From the NCBI GenBank assembly GCA_033980235.1, contig CM067075.1, forward strand, positions 16,194,844 to 16,258,843: a stretch of 64,000 bases of DNA, read 5' to 3'. Numbering within the stretch: the first letter of the stretch is position 1; each line of letters opens with the position of its first letter. A program made the position numbers and the translations under genes. Under the pieces are notes generated by a model. It was given only the letters and a program-made list of their open reading frames with translations, had not been told where the DNA came from and ran no database searches. Origin of the DNA: Diadema setosum. Taxonomy: Eukaryota > Echinodermata > Echinoidea > Diadematoida > Diadematidae. Shown piece by piece: positions 1-11,351 of the stretch.

Positions 1-564
1 GACTTTTTTTTTCTTTTTAGAGCAAGCAGTAACATTACAGGAGCGACAACAACAGCAAAATTATGCAAATCAGATAAATAACACGATCGTATGACTACCT
101 AGTAAAGTGTCTTTGCAATGTTTTCATGAAGTCTCCTTCCCTAGCATTCAGAAACAGAATCGAATAAAACAGACTAAAAACTACATTGATATCATATGCA
201 TGAACATGTCCGTCTGCATAAAAATATCTCATGGCCTAGCTACATCTTGAGCTTAATTGCTGAGATAGTGTTTCTTTGTAAAGGAAAAGTGAAACCAGCG
301 AAAGTCATGCACAGAGACGATAATAGCTATGTGAGCAACACAAGTCGTGTCCATGGCATGGTGGCTATCTGAAAGTGTCAAGACCTCATGTCGGCTGCTC
401 TGAGGATTGGTCATATGCACATCTAGTAGATCTCGAATAAACAAGTTTCTGCTTTTGTTTCAATTCTATCATTAAAGGCAAAATCCCCTCATACACAGCT
501 TCTGTTTCAAGAAACATAGCAACACCTCACCCTTCTTATAACTCACCCTTCCTACCTTACTTAC
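1..564. other. TLK intron, no exon recognised
   Basis: AT-rich sequence downstream of TLK exon 3. I see no further exon here. The following TLK region is variable between species, so a missed exon is possible. Confidence 0.4.
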
Positions 565-593
565 CCGAAAGTATTCGCTGATCTTTTTTGCAC
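565..593 (-). CDS. TLK: TLK coding exon 3 (29-nt micro-exon)
   Basis: Acceptor TTTCTCTCAG and donor GTAAGTAAGG bracket 29 nt that complete a Gly codon and encode AKKISEYFR. This corresponds to KISDYFEF of vertebrate TLKs. It is too short for ORF finding but has strong splice sites and correct phase. Confidence 0.75.
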
Positions 594-2999
594 CTGAGAG
601 AAATAAATAACAAGAAACAAAAAATAAGATTAATGTCCTAGTAAACATGTGTCATCAAATTCCCTAAACAACCTCAATCACCAGCTGCCTTAGTATGACC
701 ATCATCAAAAATCAACAGCAAACTGAACTGATGTTTACCACAGTGGAGAGGGGAAACACACACCACATCCCCCCCCCCCCCACAAGAAAAAAAAATCCTC
801 AAGGAAAGTAATAGCAACTGTGCACAAATACTCTCCAAAGTGATAAAGACTATGGTCATTGTGTCAAAGCAATATGAAACCATAGGTTCACATCATTTCT
901 TAAACAGAGCAAAATCATATACATGTCATATCTGGGCATCACCCTCTGTTGTACTTCTCTAGGATACCTCAGCACATGGCATGTCATTCATTACATTTGA
1001 ATACATGCTATGAATCTCATACTGTAAAGAGTGGACATTTTCATGTGAGTAATTTTTCACGCTCGGCCAGGTAATAAGATGAGTTTCGTGTATTTTTATT
1101 TCACAGATTCAAGACATGAATTACTGGAACATATAGGAAGCAAAAATATTTGCATGCTTTTCTTTGCATGATTTTTATTCCCCATATAAGCATGTTGGGT
1201 TGCAAATGTAGTAGCAGTGAACAATCTTTCATTTCCCTCATTGTACTATGCCATAAGTGTAGAAAGTAACACAGAATTCAGCCCTCAGCTGAGATGTTTG
1301 TTTTGTTTGGCCTACTACACCATTAAAATTACAATTACTACATCAAGAATATAAAGTCTGTAACAAGCTTTGACATGGTTTGCATTTTTTAAAATACGAT
1401 ATGCCCTGAAGTTGAAGTTCATTCTCTCACTGGCATACAAATTGAAAATTCCTACCTCCTTGATCGCCATCTGGTGCCCCTTTCCTTTTCCGTCTCTTTT
1501 TCTCCTTCTCTGGCGTTTCGGAAAGCACAACCTGCAAATGAAATGGATGATCATACACATATACATGAGACCATGCAATTTGACAGAGCTAAAATTCAGA
1601 ACTCAATCAAAAACCCCAAGCACGTTTTATTTTGCATTGCACAAGTTGGTGATTTGCCTAACTAACATACTCCTGGTGATTTTATCTCTTCATACTGCCT
1701 TTTCAAAACACACACATCTTTGCACATTGCACAACATACTCTTTACATGATAATTATACACATTGCAGATAAAGATGAAGGTTTCTTTAGGAGCAACTCA
1801 AGATGTCTATCCATTACTTTGAAGTGAAATGCCACTCCATTTTGTGGTTGACTTTAATTAAAACAATGCTAGCAAAAGCGTCATGATAATAGAAAGGATA
1901 TCTATGTAGCTTAAAACAAGGTTATAGTTTCACAGATTCATGTGTTTTCAAAAAATTGGCCATGATCATGTAGAAACTGTACGAGCTGAAATTTTCGCAT
2001 ACAGATATTTTCGCGAATTGCTACTTGGAGGACATTTTCGTGTGTTGTTAATTTCGCGGTTTCGAGGGTCTAACTGAACTTAGTTATTTGCATGTTGTTA
2101 TTTTCGCTTGTTGTTAAAACCACCGCGAAAATTTCAGCTCGCACAGTATGCAAATCAGACAAAGTGAAGATGTCATAGCCCTGGTTATCTCCCCTCCAAC
2201 CTGTCAACAATGATTTACTTCATTTCCTTCTTTGAAGTGAAATCACAAGGAATAAAGTGTATCCTCTCATTATTAACTGAATGTAGAGCTGCAATACTGT
2301 AAAAGAGGAAATTTTCGCGGTGTGGAAATTTTCGCGCATTTCGCGCAACCAGAAACTAGAGCGAAAATAAAATCCCGCGAATATTTTTGCTTGCCATATG
2401 TTCCTGTGCGTGATGTCTAGATTCCGCGGAATTAAAAACACGCGAAACCCTTCTGACCCGGCCAAGCACGAAAAATTAGTCGCGCGAAAATATCCACTTT
2501 TACAGTATCTGAAACACTAATTACTATTACAGGAAAGGAATTTGACATATTTGTTGCTGTCAACTATAAATTTGGCTTATTTATCAATGTTTTTTCTCTT
2601 GTCTTTTCAATGGTAGCATTGTGAGGCTATGATAAACATTACCATATCCCTTCCTCCGCATGGTGTGTGTGGCTGCGACCAATTTTTATGTACGAGCGTA
2701 CAAGTGAAGCTCTGACATTCCATTATGCTGTAATTCAACTGCTGACTGTATAAAATTCCTACCATTCTGCTTATTTGATTTTACTGTATACAAGTCAAAT
2801 TTGAACGTGAAGCAACACTTCGCTCTAATGTCGTAGTTCTTTCACTTACCTCTCCCTCATCATTAGGAGAACCTCTGCTGCTCGTGCTGTGATTGGAGTC
2901 GTCCGTGATAAGGATCGGCTGCTGTGATGAGCGGTTGCCCTTGATACGGGCTTCAAGCAGTTCTAGCTTCTGCGGGTCAAAGTGCCGGAACTCCTGCAT
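565..2999 (-). CDS. TLK: Tousled-like kinase, 5' part of gene (partial)
   Basis: Nuclear serine/threonine kinase of the Tousled family, which phosphorylates the histone chaperone ASF1 during S phase and supports chromatin assembly. Three coding exons join with consistent phases: 2850-2999 (150 nt, phase 0), 1456-1531 (76 nt) and 565-593 (29 nt), giving about 85 N-terminal residues. Exon 1 encodes MQEFRHFDPQKLELLEARIK, close to the start of vertebrate TLK1/TLK2 (LDP..ELLEAR), followed by a Ser-rich stretch. Exon 2 encodes SETPEKEKKRRKRKG, matching the ETPEK plus basic nuclear-localisation block. Exon 3 encodes KKISEYF, matching KISDYFEF. The coiled coils and kinase domain lie beyond the left edge. 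A possible 5'UTR acceptor at 3025-3027 would place an upstream non-coding exon, perhaps in the CpG-richer stretch at 4.0-5.1 kb. Identity rests on three short matches in the right order. Confidence 0.85.
1020..1130. mobile_element. Fragment of TCGCG MITE family
   Basis: One end only (TACTGTAAAGAGTGGACATT) followed by TTTTTCACGCTCGGCCAG, resembling the family at 2295-2507. Confidence 0.35.
1456..1531 (-). CDS. TLK: TLK coding exon 2
   Basis: Acceptor TTTGCAG before 1531 and donor GTAGGA after 1456. Encodes VVLSETPEKEKKRRKRKG and a short acidic tail. The basic run is the expected nuclear-localisation block. Leaves phase 1. Confidence 0.83.
1975..2151. mobile_element. Diverged TCGCG MITE copy
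   Basis: Begins near CTGTACGAGCTGAAATTTTC and ends near GAAAATTTCAGCTCGCACAG, an imperfect inverted pair with several ATTTTCGC motifs between. It lies in the TLK intron. Confidence 0.45.
2295..2507. mobile_element. TCGCG-rich MITE with TACTGTAAAAG termini
   Basis: Inverted ends TACTGTAAAAGAGGAAATTT and TACTGTAAAAGTGGATATTT bound 213 bp full of TTTTCGCG motifs. Non-coding. Related copies lie at about 1020-1130, 1975-2151, 26545-26720 and 29981-30153. Confidence 0.6.
2850..2999 (-). CDS. TLK: TLK coding exon 1 (start codon exon)
   Basis: ATG at 2999-2997. It ends in GAG followed by donor GTAAGTG (2849-2843). Fifty codons, phase 0 at the donor. Encodes the ELLEAR motif of Tousled-like kinases and a Ser/Asn-rich linker. 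Confidence 0.85.
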
Positions 3000-4029
3000 G
3001 GCTGTGCTGTTTGGAGCTACGGCACTGGTGGTGGGGGTATGATGTGAATGTTAAGGCCAAAGCAGACCTCTGTTATCCCTCTGTCTAAGTCAAGTCAGGA
3101 CCTGCCACAAATCATAAAGTCATATTTGCTCTGTTACATAGAATAAATGTTGTTTGTTAGAAATCTGACAGTAATAATAATATTCATTACAACGAATCAA
3201 TTTTGCACATGAATTCACCCCCCCCCACAAAAAAAAGAGGAAAGGATAAAAATACATACGCACTGGAGAAATATTCATATTCCATATTTATGCAACACAT
3301 CAAACTATTTTAACATCTTTATGAGGGCACATGTACTTTTGTCAATGGCAGGCAGCACAAGTCTTCTCTCACAAATATTCACAAAAATTATGAAGGTGTA
3401 CAAACTTGTAGTTCATTTGTAAAATCTTCAGAAGTCACAATATCTCAGATCACACGATTTATAACCAATGACACCAAACAAAAAATTGTAAGTTATCCGG
3501 TAAATGTTGTGAGCTCCATAATTGTTACCGTACTACTTCTGACAGTGTAGGAATGAAGGAGGAGATATGAGAGGGGTGTGGAATTGGCAGTGAAAAGAAT
3601 TCCATTCATATTCTCAGATCAAAGTTGAGTTTTGTTTTTTTTCTCAATTCCAAAATTCTAAGAGGACAACACTTTTGGTGTGGGCTGAGTAAACCTTTCC
3701 AGGTAGTAATGTTGGTAGGAACAAGTACTATCTATCTAACTGTTACACAGTTACAGCACAGGAATCACAAGTAAACTTAGTCAACATGTATGGTCAACAT
3801 CTCTCCCGTTTCAGTAAAATTTAATCCAGGCAGTGCAGTGTGCTGTGTGAGACCAAGGAAGGTACCAGTATGCAGTAACAGAAAACCTACAGCTGTAGCT
3901 GCTAAGAAAGCTTGTTAAATTCCATGTATGAAGCAACATTACCATGGTAAGAGGATTTTGACACGTATCGTTAAACCAAAAACGAGCCAAGAAAATTTGC
4001 TTCAACAGCAGTCCTTATTTGTTACAACC

Positions 4030-5060
4030 ATGTTCGATATCTGGTCGCGGCTGCAACATGGCACCGCTTACCGTACCGTGCTCGCTTGTCAGTTGAGCTG
4101 CGCCGTCGTGGTAGTACGGTGCGGTGCGAGTGCAGCTTGCGATGACCCAATTTTACCTGCACTGTGCAGAATGCATGTCAAACATACCGACAACATCCTC
4201 TCACATAGGGAAAAATCAGCGCACAAGTTCACCATGTACAAAGCACAGAAAATTACATCACGCTGCATTCACGATACGGACAGTCCAGACTTTCTAGCGA
4301 GTCCAAAAACTTCGATTTTTATAGCCAGTATAATGTTGAATTTTATCCTAGATTATGCTCACCTCCGTGCTCTTCAGTGAAAACAGTTAGTCATGACGTC
4401 ACACGAATTATAGACCTGATAATCGATAATCGGTAAGTTCGCGGGGTTTCCTTGCGGACTTCTCGCTGAATACATTCTTGAGGAGGAAGTAATCTTCTTG
4501 GAGTACAACAAAACTCCTCGGTAACATTGACATATGTTTCCAATAAACTTGCGAAAGTGTATTGCAAATGGTATCCTTAGATAAAATGTAACTGGACACT
4601 ATTATGAGAGGCACTGATAAACGGTCAAAGTTGATTTGCGTGAATGTATCGTTGCCGACCTTGACCTCAATACCTCAAAACACCCCTAAAGGCAAAGTGG
4701 ACAGGTCCAAAGTCGACAGCGCGTACGCATTCCCGATAAACTCTGACTGACCTTTGACCCAATATATCGATAAACAAATCGATGCGAGGCGTGGAAACGT
4801 GAACCGTAATTTGCATACTGGTATGACCCCACTGACCTTTAAAGGTAGTGAGGAAAAGATTGGCAGCTGGGAGTTGGCACTGTTGAAAGCCGGGCCAGGA
4901 AGCAAGTGGATTTTTCGCGCGAAAGCGCGGGGGAGATGCTTCTTTGTTGGTGGGACTGCGTTTCGATCAACGTTAGCTGTATCTGAGGCAAGTTGAGGAG
5001 GGTGCGGCTTTTGCTCTTGCGGGGATACTAGGCTAGGGCCAAGTTTTGAGAGTAGGGGGC
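4030..5060. promoter_or_regulatory. CpG-richer stretch, candidate TLK promoter
   Basis: Local rise in CpG (TGGTCGCGGCTGC, GCTGCGCCGTCGTGG, CGCGCGAAAGCGCGGGG) in an otherwise AT-rich region, 1.0-2.1 kb upstream of the TLK start codon. No TATA box or start site could be fixed. Open frames here look like chance. Inference from position and composition only. Confidence 0.35.
4913..4924. promoter_or_regulatory. Palindromic E2F-type site
   Basis: TTTCGCGCGAAA is a perfect palindrome of the E2F consensus, in the candidate TLK promoter stretch. TLKs act in S phase, so E2F control would fit. Similar TTTTCGCG words are spread by the MITE family in this window, so chance origin is possible. Confidence 0.35.
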
Positions 5061-5229
5061 CGGGAGGGGGTAGAATGTTTGCGAGGAGTTTCAGATCATG
5101 CTCGCTGCTTTTTCATCACACTTTGCAGGGTGAGAGAGTGTTGCAAGTATTTCGAAAGTATTTTAAGAGGCAGTTAATCGTAAACTTGTGAACATTACCA
5201 TGAAAACAATATTAACTGTTTCCCTATTT

Positions 5230-5315
<86 letters not shown>

Positions 5316-5570
5316 TAATAATAATAATATCAACTTACAAAGCACAAAACTATAGACATATATTCTTCTGCGCTGCAAAAGGTTCTAATGATGTGCTTGA
5401 TGATGCAGTTAAACGAATAGATGTGTTTTGAGTCGTGATTTAAAGACTGCTACAGTTGGGGATTTCCGGACTTCTAAGATCATTCGAGTTTGCGAGCTGC
5501 ACAGGCAAAACCTCTAGCTGTCTCCCAATGTTACTTTTGTTTTACAATGCAACATCCCTCTTTCTCTGTC
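5230..5570 (-). mobile_element. L2/CR1-like LINE 3' end with (ATT)n tail
   Basis: On the minus strand it reads the end of a reverse transcriptase frame (KSPTVAVFKSRLKTHLFV, then stop), a short 3'UTR and a tail of about 100 bp of pure ATT at 5230-5330. The 3'UTR matches the plus-strand copy at 9200-9352 closely. Strongly 5'-truncated. Confidence 0.75.
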
Positions 5571-6121
5571 TGTCTATAGTCTCTCTTAATATATCTCATC
5601 TATTCGGATAAAAGCTTTCCATGCTTCTGCTTAAAAAAAAAAAAAAAAAGCCTCAATAGCATGATCGATTTTACAACAGAGTGGGTGCGTGGGTTTTTAA
5701 TGGTTTCCCGACGAATAATTTCCAAGGACCTTCAGTGGGTCTATGAATTGATTTTGTTATGATATGACGTCTTGAATTGTGTATAAGTATGATGTAAGAT
5801 ATATATTTGACAGAGCTAATAAACGATAAGGGCGATCGGAAAAAATGGCAAAGTTTATCTAATAAACAACAACAAATCCTCTGTATGCAAGACATCCGTA
5901 TAGGGCCTATGTATTGTAAAGTGTGAAATTGGCTCTGGCGTATTTTAGTTTTCCTTTTTTTTTTTACATGATATATTTCTTTTTATAAATATTTTTTGAA
6001 TGAATATGCCTACAGCTATAGGGTCATTCCATTAGTATCAATATTATTGGACGGAAGTAACACACAAAATCAGTATGATTATACTATATTATATTATATT
6101 ATATTATTTTATACTATACTA

Positions 6122-6125
<4 letters not shown>

Positions 6126-6167
<42 letters not shown>
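6126..6167. repeat. (TA)n microsatellite
   Basis: Twenty or so uninterrupted TA units preceded by TATTA/TACTA-like repeats. Confidence 0.9.
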
Positions 6168-6170
<3 letters not shown>

Positions 6171-6490
6171 TAGAGGCCTATTATACATCTACATAAATAC
6201 AAATTATACATAATCATACGTACGATGTCATTCGATTTGGAGTTGAAACTGCAGTATCTATATGATCGAGATTTTTTTTTTTTATGTGGAAAACCCTTGA
6301 AATTGTGAAGCCCTTCAAATTATAAAAATCTTGTGCATTTTATATTTACAGTGTTCCATCAGGTTTACGTTGGATATACCTGCATGTATGTGTGTACTTC
6401 TTCTTTGTCTTATTTTACTTCTTTTGTTTTCAAGCAGTTTTCCTTGTTTTGTCACTTAATTAAGTCATTAGATTTTTTTTTTTTTTTTTA

Positions 6491-6538
6491 TGAGGGGACT
6501 GCAAAATTACAAGCTCTGCTTTTTAGCAGTCCCCTCCA
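6491..6538. repeat. 11-bp perfect stem-loop
   Basis: GAGGGGACTGC and GCAGTCCCCTC pair across a 24-nt AT-rich loop. About 150 bp downstream is a GAAATAAAACGAAATGAAAT tail, so this may be the 3'UTR hairpin of a retroposon. Confidence 0.4.
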
Positions 6539-7037
6539 TTTCCAACACCTTTCTTTGGGTATTTGCCATGAAATTTACAAAATTGTATCATAGTTTATTG
6601 TTTGGTTTTTATTACATTGTTGTGGTATTGCGTGTATTCGAATGTTGTAATCATTGTGTTGGATATGAAATAAAACGAAATGAAATGTTTGTCATATCAT
6701 CCATTTACATATTACATACATCGCACTGGTCTATTGTAGAATGGGACATATAGGGTCTATTCGTTTCTTTTGGTGAAAACTTAGAGTTTGTATGTTATTT
6801 TTACCTTTTTTTGTGGTGTGTGCTTTATGTAATGTCTTCTAATAAATAGGTTGCAATGGTGGATGAATAGAGAAAAAATAAAAGTTCTCGACCACCGACT
6901 GTACAAAGAAAATTTTTGCGCAAGTGTTAAGTTTTTTTTTTTTTATTATAAAGTATACGTAATTTAAGATGTGAATTGAAGTTTTAAAATGTTAACATAT
7001 AAAATAGAACGTCAAAAATACTACAGTATTTTTTTTT

Positions 7038-7205
7038 CATTCCATTTCATTCATTTGTTCAAGCACGGCACATACTTCATGCAGTCCGGAGACTGTTCTT
7101 CCGCAGGTCCGTGCGGATAAACTATACAACATAGATATACATGTATCAGAAATGAAAAACAAAACTCATACATAAAACACAACGAAACATAGAAAACAGA
7201 CATGA
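7038..7205 (-). mobile_element. LINE 3'UTR fragment with (AAATG)n tail
   Basis: Matches 45269-45445: the same ACTGTTCTTCCGCAGGT block, ATAGATATAC, GAAATGAAAAACAAAA and ACATAGAAAACAGA in order. The tail reads as AAATG repeats on the minus strand. Only the 3'UTR is present. Confidence 0.6.
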
Positions 7206-8774
7206 AAGTATAGGAGACTGAGAATTTTGTTTGATAATTTGCAATCACTTGGTTTTGTTTAATTGCGTAACCTCGTAATGACTATATCTTGGTAACTTCT
7301 TTCTCAGAGGGGATTCTTTGTTTAAAGTATAAGTGGTAATAGATTAAAACATCAGTAACAAAAGTGGGCGAAGTTATATAAAAGATAATTGTTATTTTAG
7401 CAGTGGCCGTCTAAGTTTTAGTGATATGAACTTACATTAGCGTTGCAAGGGGCAAACATAAACTCGCTTATAAATTTAACGTAACTTTGAAGACATGGTA
7501 TTCATTGAATAATAACTCCACTATATAATGTGCAAAGAAGAGTTTAGTTGTTCTCCTGAAGAATTTACCTTGAATAAGTCGGACCATGGAGCTAGGGTAG
7601 TAGGTCCATGGTCGGACGATGCTTAACAACACGTCTTCACCAAATTACTATTATAGCACAACCCAAGGATATACGCTATTTTTCACTCATATTGGAACAA
7701 ATAAGGAAAATAATCCACTTTTATCGTTGTCAAGGTATTTGTGAACATTATACGAATCATTTATATTGAAACTTCATACTTTTGTAAGAACTACAAAGTC
7801 TGACATCTTTTCCGTTAGATCTCTAACTCTTATATATTTATTTATATTATATTATATATATATTTATTCATGTGTGTTTTGTCGTTTTTTAATAAAAAAT
7901 GCATGTACTTCTACTAAAATGGTAAAGTTGCTTTCTACAGCCCCTTCTGTTCTTTTCCGTATCGGATTTATTGGTTTTAGGGGGTATTGTTGTTGTTGTT
8001 GTTTGTTTGTTTGTTTTTTTGTGTGTGTTTTTTTTAGGAGCGTACAATGGGTGTTTAACACCATTAATTAGTAGTATTTCATAAAATGTACACTGCGCTT
8101 ATTTTTGCTTTTTTAAATGTGGTTATATAGCGTGCAAAGAGCGTCGACATAGTAATTTTTCTTTTAAGTCTTCCCTGCATCTCGTAACGCAGTCAGTTCA
8201 TTTGATTTCACGAGCAGTGTGTGACATCAATAAGAGTGTACTACCAAAACATAGAAAATTTGGCATTTCCTGACAATTTGAAGAAAATTTGCCGATTCCT
8301 ACTTGATCATTAGGAGTTTTTCAATATAATAATAGAACTGGCACGGGAGTGACATTTATGACGCTGCATTTCCCTTCATAGGGAAGATATATCTTAAACT
8401 CTATAATGATACCCATATTCATAAAGAGCGAAAAAATGACATCAACCCTATAATAAGCACATTATACATTGTACCTGGACTACTGATGTCCAACAGGACG
8501 GGATTTTTTAGTGTTCGCATACTGAAGAGAAGTGAATGATATTTCTGTGTAATTGGGCCTTGCGATAAAATGATGTGTTACCATTACGATTCAGATTCAG
8601 CAAACTGTCTAATATCCCTTTGTAGTTGTCATTTACTCGTATAATGTTTTGGGGATATTTTATCATTTTATTTACTTGTCGTTTGTCACATCTGAACATG
8701 GAAGCACACATCACAAATGTGTGTAGATCATCATACCATAATTATGATATACAATCTTAGACGCATCTGGAAAT

Positions 8775-9352
8775 ATGAGAACAGTATGAAAATGATCGTC
8801 CAAGCATGTATTGTCAGTAAATTGGATTATTGCAATGGGTTATGCTGTTATGGGACTCCCTGATTCTCGCCTGCAGCGAGTCCAAAACACCTGCGCAAGG
8901 CTTATTTGTAACAAACCTAGGTTCTCAAGGATTAAGTCTTACTTCTCTTCTGAAAAACTTATTCACTGGCTTCCGATTCGTAAACGAATATTGTTTAAGA
9001 TTTTGTTGATTGTATATAAGTCACTCATCGGTCAAGCCCCCAGGTACACATCCGAATTATTAGTATTTAAACCTCGTAGACACACTCACAATTTGCACAG
9101 TTCTAAGGACACTCTTCTCTTACAAATTCCAACATGTAAAACAAAAGTAACACTGGCAGGCAGAGCATTTGACTGTGCAGCTCCCAAACTGGAAATCCCC
9201 AACCGTAGCAGTCTTTAAATCGCGGCTCAAAACACATCTTTTCGTTTAACTGTTCATTATTATCAAGCACATCAGAAGCTTTTGCAGCGCAGAAGAATAT
9301 ATGTCTATAGGTTTTGCGCTTTATACATTGATATATTATTATTATTATTATC
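8775..9352 (+). mobile_element. L2/CR1-like LINE, reverse transcriptase C-terminus and (ATT)n tail
   Basis: Encodes SKLDYCNGL, then in another frame PDSRLQRVQNTCARLIC, HWLPIRKRILFKILLIVYKS and AGRAFDCAAPKL, then in a third frame AVFKSRLKTHLF and a stop. This is the conserved C-terminal region of CR1/L2-clade reverse transcriptases. At least two frameshifts (near 8850 and 9195) make it dead. The 3'UTR (GCGCAGAAGAATATATGTC) and ATT tail match the inverted copy at 5230-5570. Confidence 0.85.
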
Positions 9353-10290
9353 ATTTATGATGTTTTGGGATACTTTCTTATTCTATTTTTTAATCATAAT
9401 TTTCTGATGTGCACGGCTGTGGAACTAAAAGTTTTGAAAATACGGCAAGGAATGAATTCTTTGGCAGTCAGTCCAATATTCTATAAAAATGAAACTTTTT
9501 CGGTCATTTAAAATTCAATCACTCACAGTGATATGTTTTCGTGTCACAACATAGTGTTTTTTTAATGTATTTTTGCCCATTTTAAAGACACGTCAGTGTT
9601 ATCAATGTGTAACAATGGATGGGTTGTGTTCACTCGATCTCAGCTTCGATATTTGCAGTAAAAATTTCTTCCGTGAAATCGTACGGCGCGTTTTGAATGC
9701 TATCCTGCTATCCCACACAACTGTTTGGTATAATTCATGCGTCTTTTTAATGAAATGCCCTTCCTTGTTGTTAATGGCATGAGATGGCACAAAAAAAAGC
9801 AAGTTATACATGGTAATGGGATACGGTGTTAGTGAGAGAAATGAGGAAGTTCGTTTGTCCCATGTCTGTGGAAGCTTTGGAGCTTTAGCTTTGACCGATA
9901 GAGGAAAAGAGGGAAAGAGAGAAATGGGGGGGGGGGGGGGAGAGAAAGGGGGTAATAAACGTGCTATTGAAGAATGAATGCGCAATGGATCACCTCTAAT
10001 TTGGATTATATCGAAAAATGTAAAGACCTAGAGACTCACAAGAACGTATAGTCCTGAAACAAAAGTAATAAACAAATCAGTAGGCTTATTTGGGCAAATC
10101 CATTCACTAAGTTAGTGTTCCATCACTCCCATTGGACTTCTCAAATGTTTTGTGCACGAATGAAATTAATTTTACTGTTTTCCACAATACACTTTTCAAC
10201 ATCGTTGCAAAATGGAATATCACCTAAATCTCATTTTTCCACAAGTGATCTCTGAATATAGGGTTAAGCAATCATTCACAAATTATATAG

Positions 10291-10293
<3 letters not shown>
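9353..10293. other. Intergenic, no gene seen
   Basis: AT-rich with one G-run near 9926-9942. No supported feature. Confidence 0.5.

Positions 10294-10344
<51 letters not shown>
10294..10344. repeat. (TA)n microsatellite
   Basis: About 25 TA units abutting the left arm of the inverted-repeat element that follows. Confidence 0.9.
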
Positions 10345-10347
<3 letters not shown>

Positions 10348-10396
10348 GAGACAATGTAGATAACAGAAGATGTTGCATGAAACCGGCAGAGTTGTG

Positions 10397-10422
10397 AAGC
10401 TTTCGACCGTGGTCTTCCTCAG
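10397..10422 (-). ncRNA. Hammerhead ribozyme-like core (left arm)
   Basis: Minus-strand copy of the core at 11024-11049: CTGAGGA, short stem II, GAAA, GCTT. Stem I pairing is weak, so it may be decayed. Confidence 0.4.
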
Positions 10423-11023
10423 CTTTAATATCTGTTTGTGAAACGAAATATATGTTTTTGAGCATAACAAACTCATAACTCATAAACACAATATATTAAA
10501 TATAAGTTGAGCATGAGTTAATAGTTACATGACATACTTGGCAATATTTTTTGGCACTTTGCAACACATTCAACAATGTATAAGTGTAAATGAGTGTATA
10601 GTGAGTATATGTAGCATACAAACATATCATACAATAAGAATTATCAAACATATATCATAAATAAACTAAATAATATAATTACCTGTTAAGCAGACGTTTG
10701 CGTTGCCTGGATGTCTTGTGGCTGTCTTGTGGCGGGATGTGAGTGGTCATGTGATATTGGGAAAAGGTTTGTGTGCGGTGGTGCATGTCAGGCAGGAGTG
10801 GGGTAGTATAAAGAATTAGGTTCAGTGTTACAACTGTGTCAGTCGTGTCAGTGCAGATAAAAGATTGTTAACAATTACGATACAATGAACATTCTCGTGG
10901 TCATTAACCCCTACAGCTGATTTACCAACAATCAAAATATTGCTTTACAATACAATTGCAATACAAAAACAATCAAAAATATGCTCAAAAACATATATTT
11001 CGTTTCACAAACAGATATTAAAG

Positions 11024-11049
11024 CTGAGGAAGACCACGGTCGAAAGCTT
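11024..11049 (+). ncRNA. Hammerhead ribozyme-like core (right arm)
   Basis: CTGAGGA (CUGANGA core), stem II GAC/GTC or GACC/GGTC, GAAA, then GCTT allowing A-U and G-C stem III pairs and U at the cleavage site. The preceding ATTAAAG and following CACAAC do not form a good stem I. Confidence 0.4.
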
Positions 11050-11154
11050 CACAACTCTGCCGGTTTCATGCGACATCTTCTGTTATCTACATTGTCTCAA
11101 CTATAATTTCACTTAAGATGACAGAGGCGTGCGGTAGGAATATCAGCATCATCA

Positions 11155-11157
<3 letters not shown>

Positions 11158-11212
<55 letters not shown>

Positions 11213-11213
11213 G
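11158..11213. repeat. (TA)n microsatellite
   Basis: Long TA run just right of the inverted-repeat element. Confidence 0.9.
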
Positions 11214-11277
11214 TGAAAACTTAGAGAAATGAAAATGGGTTAAATAATAAACCAAGTCAGTTTCCATTTCTTTGTTT

Positions 11278-11301
11278 CAATCAATCAATCAATCAATCAA
11301 T

Positions 11302-11350
<49 letters not shown>
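11278..11350. repeat. (ATCA)n followed by (TA)n
   Basis: Seven or so TCAA units continue directly into about 23 TA units. Confidence 0.9.

Positions 11351-11351
<1 letters not shown>

Larger units (their letters stand above)
5571..8774. other. Intergenic AT-rich region
   Basis: Apart from the (TA)n, stem-loop and LINE tail listed separately, I see low-complexity T-runs and no supported gene. Open frames are short and biased by A/T runs. Confidence 0.5.
10341..11105. mobile_element. Inverted-repeat element with hammerhead-core arms
   Basis: Two arms of about 122 bp (10342-10465 and 10980-11105) are near-perfect reverse complements, with one difference noticed. They start ATAGTTGAGACAATGTAGAT and enclose about 515 bp of non-coding AT-rich sequence. 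Each arm holds CTGAGGA, GACC-AC-GGTC, GAAAGCTT, which is the core layout of a hammerhead ribozyme as found in Penelope-like elements. (TA)n flanks hide any target duplication. It may be two Penelope-like 3' ends in opposite orientation or a TIR element. Confidence 0.65.

Noticed and set aside
3928..4380. 150-codon plus-strand open frame in the TLK upstream region
   Set aside because: No domain, irregular composition, and it lies in the candidate promoter. No splice or homology support.
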